A DNA stretch of 64,000 nt from Streptomyces sp. NBC_00443 (GTDB lineage Bacteria > Actinomycetota > Actinomycetes > Streptomycetales > Streptomycetaceae): contig NZ_CP107917.1 of assembly GCF_036014175.1 (NCBI RefSeq), forward strand, positions 4,402,001-4,466,000, in the 5' to 3' direction. Both the position numbers and the translations under genes were made by a program. The notes below the pieces were generated by a model, which worked only from the letters and a program-made list of their open reading frames with translations, did no database searches and had not been told where the DNA came from. This document shows, one piece after another, positions 16,391 to 24,652 of the stretch (positions are counted from its first letter, which is position 1; the number at the start of each line of letters is the position of its first letter).

Positions 16391-18106
16391 ATGGCTCGAC
16401 ACCTCATCACCAGCGCCCTTCCGTACATCAACGGAATCAAGCACCTGGGCAACATGGTGGGGTCCATGCTCCCGGCGGACGTGTACTCCCGGTACCTCCG
16501 CCAGCGCGGCCACGACGTCCTCTACATCTGCGCGACGGACGAGCACGGCACCCCGGCCGAGCTGGCCGCCAAGGAGCAGGGCCTCCCCGTGGCGGACTTC
16601 TGCGCCCAGGCGCACGACGCCCAGAAGGCGGTCTACGACGGCTTCGCGCTGGCCTTCGACTACTTCGGCCGGAGTTCCTCCCCGCAGAACGTCGAGATCA
16701 CCCAGCACTTCGCCCGCAAGCTGCACGAGAACGGCTTCATCGAGGAGCGGGCGATCCGCCAGGTGTACAGCCCCACCGACGGCCGCTTCCTCCCGGACCG
16801 CTACGTCGAGGGCACCTGCCCCCACTGCGGCTACGACAAGGCCCGCGGCGACCAGTGCGAGAACTGCACCCGCGTACTCGACCCCACCGACCTGATCGAC
16901 CCGCGCTCGGCGATCTCCGGCTCCACGGACCTTGAGGTCCGCGAGACCAAGCACCTCTTCCTCCTCCAGTCCAAGCTGCAGAGCGAGGTCATGGAGTGGG
17001 TCGCCCGCCACGACGGCGTCTGGCCGCACCTGGCGTCCTCCATCGCCCACAAGTGGCTGACCGAGGGCCTGCACGACCGTGCGATCACCCGTGACCTGGA
17101 CTGGGGCGTCCCGGTCCCGGCCGACACCTGGCCGGAGCTGGCGGCCGAGGGCAAGGTCTTCTACGTCTGGTTCGACGCCCCGATCGAGTACATCGGCGCG
17201 ACGAAGGAGTGGTCGGACCTCGACCCGTCGACGCGTGACTGGAAGTCGTGGTGGTACGACGTCGACACCGACGTCCGCTACACGGAGTTCATGGCGAAGG
17301 ACAACGTCCCGTTCCACACGGTGATGTTCCCGGCCACCGAGCTCGGCATCCGCGAGCCCTGGAAGAAGGTCGACTTCGTCAAGGCCTTCAACTGGCTGAC
17401 GTACTACGGCGGAAAGTTCTCCACCTCGCAGAAGCGCGGCGTCTTCACCGACCAGGCCCTGGAGATCCTCCCCGCCGACTACTGGCGCTACTTCCTGATC
17501 GCCAACGCTCCCGAGTCGGACGACTCGTCCTTCACCTGGGAGCACTTCACGGCCACGGTCAACAAGGACCTGGCCGACACCCTCGGCAACTTCGTCAACC
17601 GCGTCCTGTCCTTCTCCAAGAAGCGCTTCGGCGAGGAGGTCCCGGCGGGCGCCGAGGCGGGCGAGGCGGAGGCGAAGCTGGGCGAGCAGATCGCCGAGCT
17701 CCTCGCCGAGTACGAGCAGCACATGGAGACCCTCCAGTTCCGCAAGGCGGCCGCCGCCCTGCGCGCCCTGTGGTCCGCGGGCAACTCCTACCTGGAGGAG
17801 AAGGCCCCCTGGCTGGAGATCAAGACCGACAAGGACGGCGCCGCCCTCACCCTCCGTACCGCGATGAACCTGATCCACCTGTACGCGGTGGTCTCGGAGC
17901 CGTTCATCCCGTCGTCGGCGGCCGCCATGCGCCAGGCCTTCGCCCTGAAGGACGACACGGCGACCTGGGTGAGCGCCGAGGAGGCCAGGTCCCTCGCGGC
18001 CGTCCCCGCCGGCACCCCCTTCACCGTCCCCCCGGTCCTCTTCGCCAAGCTCACGGACGAGGACCTGGCGGCGTACAAGGACCGCTTCGGCGGCGAAGGC
18101 GCCTGA
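16391..18106 (+). CDS. metG: Methionyl-tRNA synthetase, variant class with FSTSQ motif
   Basis: 571 aa; the start at 16391 (ARHLITSALPYIN) is set by family alignment, since earlier in-frame residues are not conserved-looking. The enzyme attaches Met to tRNA-Met in the cytosol. Signatures: HLGN in place of HIGH at residues 20-23; a four-Cys zinc knuckle CPHCGYDKARGDQCENC at about 143-159; KFSTSQKRG at about 343-351 in place of KMSKS; and the anticodon-binding helical domain after about 380. The C-terminal tRNA-binding domain (Trbp111) is absent. It is followed after 65 bp by a second, canonical MetRS gene, so the two are not simple duplicates. A possible -10 box, TACGAT, is at 16336-16341. Confidence 0.92.
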   Translation: MARHLITSALPYINGIKHLGNMVGSMLPADVYSRYLRQRGHDVLYICATDEHGTPAELAAKEQGLPVADFCAQAHDAQKAVYDGFALAFDYFGRSSSPQNVEITQHFARKLHENGFIEERAIRQVYSPTDGRFLPDRYVEGTCPHCGYDKARGDQCENCTRVLDPTDLIDPRSAISGSTDLEVRETKHLFLLQSKLQSEVMEWVARHDGVWPHLASSIAHKWLTEGLHDRAITRDLDWGVPVPADTWPELAAEGKVFYVWFDAPIEYIGATKEWSDLDPSTRDWKSWWYDVDTDVRYTEFMAKDNVPFHTVMFPATELGIREPWKKVDFVKAFNWLTYYGGKFSTSQKRGVFTDQALEILPADYWRYFLIANAPESDDSSFTWEHFTATVNKDLADTLGNFVNRVLSFSKKRFGEEVPAGAEAGEAEAKLGEQIAELLAEYEQHMETLQFRKAAAALRALWSAGNSYLEEKAPWLEIKTDKDGAALTLRTAMNLIHLYAVVSEPFIPSSAAAMRQAFALKDDTATWVSAEEARSLAAVPAGTPFTVPPVLFAKLTDEDLAAYKDRFGGEGA

Positions 18107-18142
18107 ATGACGTCCTAGATGACGTCCTAAATGACGTGAGGG
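18107..18142 (+). repeat. Triple 12-bp direct repeat of start-stop mini-ORFs between two metG genes
   Basis: ATGACGTCCTAG (18107-18118), ATGACGTCCTAA (18119-18130) and ATGACGTGAGGG (18131-18142) follow the stop codon of the first metG without a gap and in its frame. Read in frame, they are ATG-ACG-TCC-stop, ATG-ACG-TCC-stop and ATG-ACG-stop, so four in-frame stops (TGA, TAG, TAA, TGA) are met in a row. The second metG begins with the same eight bases, ATGACGTA against ATGACGTC, differing only in the last. The array may be a slippage product or a regulatory leader; no function is established. Confidence 0.8.
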
Positions 18143-18171
18143 GCGTCGCGCGACTGTGATGGAGTGAGGTC

Positions 18172-19776
18172 ATGACGTACTACGTCACGACCCCGATCTA
18201 CTACGTCAACGACGCCCCGCACCTGGGCCACGCCTACACCACGGTGGCGGCCGACGTCCTCGCCCGCTGGCACCGGCGGCGGGGCGAGGACGTGTGGTTC
18301 CTCACGGGGACCGACGAGCACGGCCAGAAGATCCTGCGGACCGCCGAGGCGAACGGCGTGCCGCCGCAGGTCTGGGCCGACCGGCTGGCCGAGGAGTCCT
18401 GGAAGCCGCTCTGGCAGCACCTGGAGATCTCCCACGACGACTTCATCCGTACGACGGAGAAACGGCACACGGACCGGGTGCAGGAGCTCTTCCAGGACCT
18501 GTACGACAACGGCCGTATCCGCAAGGGGAGTTACGAGGGCCCGTACTGCGTGGCGTGCGAGGAGTACAAGCTCCCCGGCGAGCTGATCGAGGCGGCGGAC
18601 GGCACTCTGCTCTGTGCGATCCACAAGCGCCCGGTGGATCTCCTCAAGGAGGAGAACTACTTCTTCAAGCTCAGCGAGTACGGAGAGCGCCTCCTCGCCC
18701 ACTACGAGGCCAACCCCGGCTTCATCCAGCCGGAGTCGGCCCGCAACGAGGTGGTGAACTTCGTCCGGGGCGGCCTTCAGGACCTCTCCATCTCCCGCTC
18801 GACGTTCGACTGGGGGGTCAGGGTGCCCTGGGACGACGCCCACGTCATCTACGTCTGGGCGGACGCCCTCCTCAACTACGCGACCGCCGTCGGCTACAAC
18901 GAGAACCCCGAGAAGTTCGAGTCGACCTTCCCGGCCGACGTCCACCTCGTCGGCAAGGACATCCTCCGCTTCCACGCGGTCATCTGGCCGGCCATGCTGA
19001 TGGCGAACGGTCTGCCGCTGCCGGGCCGGATCGCGGCCAACGGCTGGCTGCTCGTCGGCGGCGAGAAGATGAGCAAGTCCAACCTGACCGGCATCAAGCC
19101 ACAGGACCTGACCTCGCACTTCGGCGTGGACGCGTACCGCTGGTACTTCCTGCGCGCGATCGCCTTCGGCCAGGACGGCTCGTTCTCCTGGGAGGACTTC
19201 TCCGCCCGCTACACCAGCGAGCTGGCGAACGACTACGGCAACCTCGCCTCCCGGGTGGCGGCCATGGTCGGCAGGTACTTCGGCGGCACGCTGCCCGCGT
19301 CGACGGCCCACGGCGAGGCCGAGCAGACCGTCCAGGAGGGGCTCGCCCGGGCCGTCGCGGAGGCCGACCGCAGGATCGGCGACGAGCTGGACTTCCAGGG
19401 CGGCATCCTGGCGGTCTTCGACTTCGTGAAGCAGGTCAACGGCTATCTGACCGAGCAGGAGCCCTGGAAGGTCGCCAGGACCGCATTTGATCATGCTGCT
19501 GACGCAGCGGGCTCACCGGACGGCCGGGCCCGTCTCGCGACCATCCTCTACACGGCCGCGGAGTCCCTGCGCGCGATCGCGGTGCTCCTGGCCCCGATCA
19601 TGCCGGACACCTCCGCCAAGCTCTGGGACTCCCTGGGCGCGGAGGCCTCCCTGGGCCGCCTCCAGGACCAGAGGATCCAGGAGGCGGCCGACTGGGGGAG
19701 GCTCCCCGCCGGTACGACGGTCACCAAGGGTGCGGTGCTGTTCCCGCGGCTGGAAGAGCCGCCGACGACTACTTGA
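18172..19776 (+). CDS. metG: Methionyl-tRNA synthetase, canonical class with KMSKS motif
   Basis: 534 aa, ATG 18172 after the ribosome binding site GGAGTGAGG. It has HLGH at residues 17-20, a single zinc-site-like knuckle CVACEEYK...CAIH (about 126-148), GEKMSKSNL at about 300 and an anticodon-binding helical domain in the last 190 residues. This is the form expected as the housekeeping enzyme in actinobacteria. Its sequence differs clearly from the gene upstream, which has a four-Cys knuckle and FSTSQ. Different sensitivity to a MetRS inhibitor, or different expression, could explain keeping both; that is inference. The 3' end overlaps the converging pectate lyase gene by 8 bp. Confidence 0.94.
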   Translation: MTYYVTTPIYYVNDAPHLGHAYTTVAADVLARWHRRRGEDVWFLTGTDEHGQKILRTAEANGVPPQVWADRLAEESWKPLWQHLEISHDDFIRTTEKRHTDRVQELFQDLYDNGRIRKGSYEGPYCVACEEYKLPGELIEAADGTLLCAIHKRPVDLLKEENYFFKLSEYGERLLAHYEANPGFIQPESARNEVVNFVRGGLQDLSISRSTFDWGVRVPWDDAHVIYVWADALLNYATAVGYNENPEKFESTFPADVHLVGKDILRFHAVIWPAMLMANGLPLPGRIAANGWLLVGGEKMSKSNLTGIKPQDLTSHFGVDAYRWYFLRAIAFGQDGSFSWEDFSARYTSELANDYGNLASRVAAMVGRYFGGTLPASTAHGEAEQTVQEGLARAVAEADRRIGDELDFQGGILAVFDFVKQVNGYLTEQEPWKVARTAFDHAADAAGSPDGRARLATILYTAAESLRAIAVLLAPIMPDTSAKLWDSLGAEASLGRLQDQRIQEAADWGRLPAGTTVTKGAVLFPRLEEPPTTT

Positions 19777-21133
19777 GGACCCCGGCGCCCGTCGTCGTCG
19801 CCAGTTCGTTCGCGAGGTTCTTCGCCGACGTCTGCAGACCCGCCGTGAGCGCCGGCTTCCAGTTCACCGTCGTCTTGATCTTCTTCGAGCTCGCGGCGTT
19901 GTAGGCGGCCACGATGTCGGTCGCGGTGCCGTTGACGAGGTTGCCGCCGCCCGCGATCGAGCCGGTGCCGTCGCCGCTCAGCAGCTTGGCCGCCTTGGCG
20001 CCGGACGGGAGCTTCCAGGCGTTGTGCTCGGCGACGACCTGGGCCTTGGCGCGGGAGTCGATGCTGTACTTCGGCGCGTAGCCGTTGAGCGTGGTCGTGT
20101 CGTAGAGGTTGTTGTAGAGGTGGATCTGGCCGATGCGGGCCAGGGGCGCCCGCTGCACGATCCCCTTCCACACGTTGTGGTGGATGGTGACCCGCAGCTT
20201 GCCGGTGCTGTCGGTGTCGCTGCTGCCGATCAGCATCGTCTTGTCGTGGTTGCTGAAGACGTTGCGCTCGACGGTCACCAGGTCGGAGCCGCCTGTGATG
20301 TCGAGGGCGCCGTCGTGGATCTGGTACTTGCGGCCGAAGTACGTCTTCAGCGACTTGTCGAAGACCGGCGCGTCCGTGAACGTGTTGTGGTCGGCCCAGA
20401 CGTTCGTCGCGCCGCGCAGGGTCACGGAGTCGTAGGCCGAGTTCCACTCGCCCGCCGAGCCGTCCGTCGGGTCCCACTGCGGGAAGCAGTCCTCGGTGGC
20501 GGAGAACGTGAGGTTGCGGACGATGACGTTCTTCACGTTCTGCACCTGGAGGCTGCCGCCCGCGATGCCGGCGTTCGTGCCCGGGATGCCGATGAGCGTG
20601 GTGTTGGCGGGCACCCGGAAGACGATGTTCTTCTTCTGCTTCTCCGCGGCGGCCTTGCGGGCGTTCTCCTGCGTGCCCGACGGCGCCTTCTTGCCGTACG
20701 TCGCCGGGTCGTAGGCCTTGAGGTAGGCGGTGAGCGAGTAGCCGGTACCGGAGGCGTAGTCGGCGCAGGTCAGCTTCTTGCCGACGTCGCTGGTGCCGGC
20801 GTCGATGGTGCCCTTGACCTTGATGATCCGGGGCGTGGTGTCGGAGACCGAGCCCAGCGCCTTCACCAGCTGCGCACGGGTGCTGACGGTGTACACGTGC
20901 GCGGAACCGGCCTTCGAGCCGCCCGTCGTACCGGAGCCGGAGGCCGCCCACCCGTCCTTCGCGGGCAGGGGCTGGTGGTACAGGTCGACTGCGTCGGCAC
21001 TCGCGTTCACCACAAGGACACCGGCACCGACACCGGCGGCCGCGAGTGCGGCGGTGGCGATGACGGTGCGGCGCCGACGCAGGGAACGGCGGTGGGAGGG
21101 GCGCTGGACGGGGCGGGGGGAATCGGATGCCAC
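19769..21133 (-). CDS. Secreted pectate lyase (PL1 family)
   Basis: 454 aa. The N-terminus is basic with SHRRSLRRRRTVIATAALAAAGVGAGV, a likely Tat or Sec signal. The mature protein is a right-handed beta helix with PL1 hallmarks: calcium-site EDCFPQWDPTDG, WADHNTF, HDGALDITGGSDLVTV, SNHDKTMLIGSSD, and IHHNVWKGIVQRAPLARIG containing the catalytic Arg. It cleaves polygalacturonate by beta-elimination outside the cell, releasing unsaturated oligogalacturonides from plant cell walls. No other pectin genes are nearby. ATG 21133 is chosen because it gives a complete signal sequence. The 3' end overlaps the second metG by 8 bp. Confidence 0.93.
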   Translation of the reverse strand: MASDSPRPVQRPSHRRSLRRRRTVIATAALAAAGVGAGVLVVNASADAVDLYHQPLPAKDGWAASGSGTTGGSKAGSAHVYTVSTRAQLVKALGSVSDTTPRIIKVKGTIDAGTSDVGKKLTCADYASGTGYSLTAYLKAYDPATYGKKAPSGTQENARKAAAEKQKKNIVFRVPANTTLIGIPGTNAGIAGGSLQVQNVKNVIVRNLTFSATEDCFPQWDPTDGSAGEWNSAYDSVTLRGATNVWADHNTFTDAPVFDKSLKTYFGRKYQIHDGALDITGGSDLVTVERNVFSNHDKTMLIGSSDTDSTGKLRVTIHHNVWKGIVQRAPLARIGQIHLYNNLYDTTTLNGYAPKYSIDSRAKAQVVAEHNAWKLPSGAKAAKLLSGDGTGSIAGGGNLVNGTATDIVAAYNAASSKKIKTTVNWKPALTAGLQTSAKNLANELATTTGAGVLK

Positions 21134-21344
21134 GAATGAGTCCTCGGATGCTTCGGTGGGGCTCGCACACCGGCGAGCGATCCCGCGTGAGCGGGCTTCC
21201 GATCCATCTGTGGTCGCGGAGATCCGAAAGGTTGCCGTGGAGGTCTTGACTGATCGGTGTGCAACTCGGGGACATCACGCGGATGTTGTCCATCCTGTTG
21301 GCATGGATCGCCCCCCACCGCCACCATGCCCCCCGTCACGACCG

Positions 21345-21358
21345 TATGGTTTCCGCCA
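21345..21358 (+). promoter_or_regulatory. Leaderless -10 box for the gene at 21358
   Basis: TATGGT (21345-21350) is followed by 7 bases and then the ATG at 21358, the spacing of leaderless Streptomyces transcripts. This supports the downstream ATG over the ATG at 21346, which lies inside the box. Confidence 0.55.
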
Positions 21359-21834
21359 TGGCAGTCCCAGAGGTCATCCCGATCGCCTACGAGCCGCACG
21401 GCCGTACCGAGGCGATCGGTTGTTACGCGGACGGACAGTTCTTGGGCTCGGTCACGTACGCCTTCCCCAAGGATTTCGACCTCGGCGCCGGCTGGGAAGA
21501 GCACAAACGCCTGTACTCGGTACTGCACACCTTCGACCCCGAGGGCCGCTACCGCGACTCGGAGATCTGGTGCGCCGGCACCTGGGCCGAGCAGATGCGC
21601 GCCCCGCACGGACCCGACTCGGTCCTCGCCCGCGCCCGCGCCCACCTCGCGACCCGGCTGCGCAGCCTTCCCCGCCGTACGTATACGGACATCGCCGTCC
21701 GTCCCTTCCAACTCACCGTCGACGGCGTGCTGTTCGGCCTGGTGACGGACGAGGACGACGGCGAGGTCTGGGCCGAGCTGTACCCGGACCACCTGGGCTT
21801 CGGGGCGCCCTGGGACGGTTCGTACGACACCTGA
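21358..21834 (+). CDS. Conserved hypothetical protein
   Basis: 158 aa from ATG 21358, chosen by the leaderless -10 box just upstream; the open frame reaches back to 21259, but the added residues are His/Pro-rich and unlikely. The protein is soluble, acidic and mixed alpha/beta, with IPIAYEPHGRTEAIGCYAD, HTFDPEGRYRDSEIW, TDIAVRPFQLTVDGVLFG and AELYPDHLGFGAPW. It has no signal peptide, no membrane segment and no motif I can name. Neighbours offer no functional clue. Confidence 0.75.
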   Translation: MAVPEVIPIAYEPHGRTEAIGCYADGQFLGSVTYAFPKDFDLGAGWEEHKRLYSVLHTFDPEGRYRDSEIWCAGTWAEQMRAPHGPDSVLARARAHLATRLRSLPRRTYTDIAVRPFQLTVDGVLFGLVTDEDDGEVWAELYPDHLGFGAPWDGSYDT

Positions 21835-21919
21835 TCGTTTGCGCCTCTATGCCTGGACACCCCCGAGGCGCTATACATTGCGAAGATCATGTAAGGCCAT
21901 CAAGTGGGGGGATCCATTC

Positions 21920-22285
21920 ATGGCACTCTTCGGGAACGCGCACACCATCGACCAGGGGCAGGCGCAGCAGGACTACGCACGTCTGCTGGGCCACGGTGAG
22001 CAGGTGCACGCGGCGTACCTGCTGATACGGGACACCATCCTGTTCACCGACCGCCGTCTGATCCTGGTCGACAAGCAGGGCATCACCGGCAAGAAGGTGG
22101 AGTACCACTCGATCCCGTACCGCAGCATCACGCACTTCGCGGTGGAGACGGCGGGCACCTTCGACCTGGACGCCGAGCTGAAGATCTGGCTCTCGGGGTC
22201 GGCGACGCCGGTCCAGAAGACGTTCACCAAGGGTGTCGACATCTACGAGGTGCAGGCGATCCTGACGCAGTTCGTGGCGAAGTAG
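21920..22285 (+). CDS. Bacterial PH-domain protein (bPH_1/YvbH-like)
   Basis: 121 aa, ATG 21920 after TGGGGGG. Nearly the whole protein is a bacterial pleckstrin-homology domain: LLIRDTILFTDRRLILVDK, GKKVEYHSIPYRSITHFAVE, FDLDAELKIWLSG and a final helix VDIYEVQAILTQFVAK. Proteins of this family form oligomeric rings; cellular roles are mostly unknown. A TATACATT stretch at 21872-21879 upstream may form part of its promoter. The start at 21839 that the frame also allows is Arg-rich and not conserved-looking. Confidence 0.87.
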   Translation: MALFGNAHTIDQGQAQQDYARLLGHGEQVHAAYLLIRDTILFTDRRLILVDKQGITGKKVEYHSIPYRSITHFAVETAGTFDLDAELKIWLSGSATPVQKTFTKGVDIYEVQAILTQFVAK

Positions 22286-22346
22286 CCGTACGTCCGGCCC
22301 CGCCGAGGTCGCCCGACTCGGCGGGGCAGCCATAATCGGCCGCACG

Positions 22347-23054
22347 ATGATCCCGCAGCCCCGCCACCTCCTGACCGACGTCCTCGCCCTGGGCGCCCGC
22401 TATCCCCTCGTCCTGGCCGGCGAGTACGCGGTCCGGGCGCACGGTCTTACGTCGCGGGAGTCGGTGCAGGGGCCGCTGGAGGTGGCGACGGAGTCGCCCG
22501 AGCCCATGGACCGGATCGCCGCCGACATGCTGCGCGGCCTGACCGAACTCGGCTGGTGGGTACGCCCCCTGGAGACCGACCCGCTCTCCGCCCGACTGCT
22601 CGTCACCGCCCCGGACGCCGGTGACGACCTCACGGGAGGCCATGCCGAGGAGCACACGCTCGACCTCCTGAAGGAGACTCTCTGGCACCCGCCGGTCACC
22701 ACCGGCCTCGGCCCGGCCCTCTCCCTGGAAGACCTCATCGGCACCAAGGTCCGCGCCCTGACCGACCGCGGCACCGCACGCGACCTGATCGACGTCTACG
22801 CCGCCGCGGCCCACTGGAGCTTCCCCGACCTGGAGGAACAGGGCCGCCGCCACGCCTGGGACGAGTTCGACCCGGCCGACCTCCAGTCCCGCCTGGAGGC
22901 GACTGAGCTGCTGGACGACCGGACGTTCACCGCCCGGGACCTCACCGCGGAGTCGGTGGCAGCGCTGCGCCAGTGGGTCCGGGCATGGGCCGACGACATC
23001 GCCGAACGCCTCCTGGAGGAGGAAGCGCTCAGGCCACCGGCGGAGGACGGGTGA
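22347..23054 (+). CDS. AbiEii-like nucleotidyltransferase-fold protein, solo
   Basis: 235 aa. The layout recalls AbiEii/AbiGii (DUF1814) nucleotidyltransferases: YPLVLAGEYAVRAHGL near the N-terminus (compare GGTALALR), and LSLEDLIGTKVRALTDRGTARDLIDVYA at about residues 130-160, the family K-R-RD-D pattern. The usual acidic pair that binds metal after the first helix is not visible (it reads ESVQGPLEVATE), so nucleotidyl transfer may be lost or use another residue. No AbiEi-type antitoxin gene is adjacent. CATAAT at 22331-22336, 10 bases before the ATG, is a probable -10 box. It converges on the MFS gene with an 18-bp gap. Confidence 0.68.
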   Translation: MIPQPRHLLTDVLALGARYPLVLAGEYAVRAHGLTSRESVQGPLEVATESPEPMDRIAADMLRGLTELGWWVRPLETDPLSARLLVTAPDAGDDLTGGHAEEHTLDLLKETLWHPPVTTGLGPALSLEDLIGTKVRALTDRGTARDLIDVYAAAAHWSFPDLEEQGRRHAWDEFDPADLQSRLEATELLDDRTFTARDLTAESVAALRQWVRAWADDIAERLLEEEALRPPAEDG

Positions 23055-23072
23055 CGGCACCGCCGCCCGGAC

Positions 23073-24473
23073 TCAGCGCGCCTCCCTGCTCGTGACCTTG
23101 CCCTGCGCCGCGTCGGGCTCGTCGGCCTTGTCCGCCCTGTCTGCCGCCTCGACCCCGTCGGTCGTGCCGGTCGTGCCGGTCGCGGCCGTCGTAGCGGCTC
23201 CGTTGCGGCGGATGAAGGCCACGCCGAGCACCGCCAGGAGGGAGGCCGCGGACAGGGTGTAGAGGCCGCCGTTCGTGCTGCCGGTGCTGTCCTTGAGGTA
23301 GCCGAAGAGGGTGGGGGAGACGAAACCGCCCAGGTTTCCGAGGGAGTTGACGACCGCCAGACCGGGCGCGGCGATCTTCAGGTCCAGCCCCGATTGGGCC
23401 ATCGGCCAGAACAGGGTGGCCGCGCACTTGCCGCCGACCGCGGCCAGGGTGATGGCGGCCAGGCCGAACCAGGGGGAGCCCAGGGTGGCCAGGAAGGTGC
23501 CGAGGGCGGACAGGACCAGGGCGATGGCGAGGTAGGGGCGGCGGTCGGGGGTGCCGTCGGTGAAGTGGCTGACCGTGTACATCGCGATCACGGCGCAGAT
23601 CCAGGGGATCGCCGAGAGCAGGCCGACCTGGAACGGCGACAGTCCGCCGATCTCCTCGACCAGACTCGGCAGCCAGAAGGTGATGGCGTAGCCGGTGAGC
23701 GCCATGGCGAAGAAGACCGTGGTCAGCACGGCGACCTGCTTGTGGAACAGAAGCCTGAGACGCGACACCTTCGGGGCGCGGCTGCGGGCCTCCTCGTCAC
23801 GGGCGACCGCCGCGCCCAGCGCGTCCTTCTCGTCCCGGGTGAGCCAGCGGGCGTCCTCGATGCGGGAGACGAGGAAGAACCCGGCGATGAAGCCGACGAC
23901 GATCGAGAGCAGTCCTTCGAGCGCGAACATCCAGCGCCACCCGGCGAATCCGCCGACGCCGTGCAGTTCGAGCAGGGCGCCCGTGATCGGCCCGGTCACG
24001 ATGTACGCCGTGGCGGAGCCGCCCAAAAAGATAGCGCTTGCCCGACCGCGGCTGGAGTCCGGCAGCCACTGGGTGAAGTAGAGGAGGACCCCGGGGAAGA
24101 AGCCTGCCTCCGCGACTCCGAGAAGGAAGCGCAGGCCGTAGAACATCCACACGTTGTGGATGAAGCACATCGCCACGATCACCGCACCCCAGGTGATCAT
24201 GATGCGGGTCAGCCAGACCCGGGCACCGAAGCGCTCCAGCAGCATGTTGCTCGGCACCTCGAACAACGCGTACCCGATGAAGAAGAGGCCGGCGCCGAGC
24301 CCGTACGCGGTGGCGCTCACCCCGACGTCGGCCCGCAGCTCGTCCTGGACGAAGCCGACGTTCGTCCGGTCCATCTGGTTGACCAGCAGCATCAGGACGA
24401 GGATCGGCAGCATCCGGCGCAGGAACTTACCGACGGCACGGCGTTCGGCGTCGGGTATCACGACTTCCGACAT
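23073..24473 (-). CDS. MFS permease, anion:cation symporter (ACS) family
   Basis: 466 aa. The start ATG 24473 follows GAAGGGAAG; the frame is open far upstream across another gene and that part is spurious. Twelve membrane helices are visible, with VNQMDRTNVGFVQ in helix 1, the MFS motif FEVPSNMLLERFGARVWLTR between helices 2 and 3, and GVAEAGFFPGVLLYF in helix 4, all typical of the ACS subfamily that takes up tartrate, hexuronates, phthalate or similar organic anions. The C-terminal tail is Asp/Thr-rich. A perfect LacI-type palindrome 31 bp upstream of the start suggests substrate-induced control. Confidence 0.88.
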   Translation of the reverse strand: MSEVVIPDAERRAVGKFLRRMLPILVLMLLVNQMDRTNVGFVQDELRADVGVSATAYGLGAGLFFIGYALFEVPSNMLLERFGARVWLTRIMITWGAVIVAMCFIHNVWMFYGLRFLLGVAEAGFFPGVLLYFTQWLPDSSRGRASAIFLGGSATAYIVTGPITGALLELHGVGGFAGWRWMFALEGLLSIVVGFIAGFFLVSRIEDARWLTRDEKDALGAAVARDEEARSRAPKVSRLRLLFHKQVAVLTTVFFAMALTGYAITFWLPSLVEEIGGLSPFQVGLLSAIPWICAVIAMYTVSHFTDGTPDRRPYLAIALVLSALGTFLATLGSPWFGLAAITLAAVGGKCAATLFWPMAQSGLDLKIAAPGLAVVNSLGNLGGFVSPTLFGYLKDSTGSTNGGLYTLSAASLLAVLGVAFIRRNGAATTAATGTTGTTDGVEAADRADKADEPDAAQGKVTSREAR

Positions 24474-24503
24474 CGTTGTCTTCCCTTCGGTCGTGCACAT
24501 ACA

Positions 24504-24516
24504 TGAAAGCGCTTCA
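24504..24516. promoter_or_regulatory. LacI/GalR-family operator
   Basis: TGAAAGCGCTTCA is a 13-bp palindrome with the central CG typical of LacI/GalR sites. It is flanked by CATACA and CATACG. It lies 31 bp upstream of the MFS permease start codon on the minus strand. No LacI-family gene is present in the window, so the regulator must act from elsewhere. Confidence 0.7.
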
Positions 24517-24593
24517 CATACGCGGGCCTGGGGAACGTTACGGAGGCGCGCCTTCCGGGTCAACGGGTTGAGCTGATGTCCATACATGTGAAT

Positions 24594-24627
24594 GCGGGGC
24601 GGACGTGTGCGCACACATCCGCCCCGC
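24594..24627. terminator. Long inverted repeat after the dioxygenase gene
   Basis: GCGGGGCGGACGTGTGC pairs with GCACACATCCGCCCCGC, giving a 17-bp stem with one G-T wobble and essentially no loop in DNA. It lies 26 bp after the stop of the dioxygenase gene (minus strand) and before the MFS promoter. A terminator is likely; a regulator site is also possible because the centre is a perfect palindrome. Confidence 0.6.
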
Positions 24628-24652
24628 GCCGTTCGGGTGGGGTCAGGTCGAG

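Noticed and set aside
14400..18159. Long Arg/Ser/Pro- or Leu/Arg-rich open frames over the repeats and the first metG gene, both strands
   Set aside because: They are shadows of the 33-bp coding repeat and of the synthetase, with repetitive Arg content and no motif.
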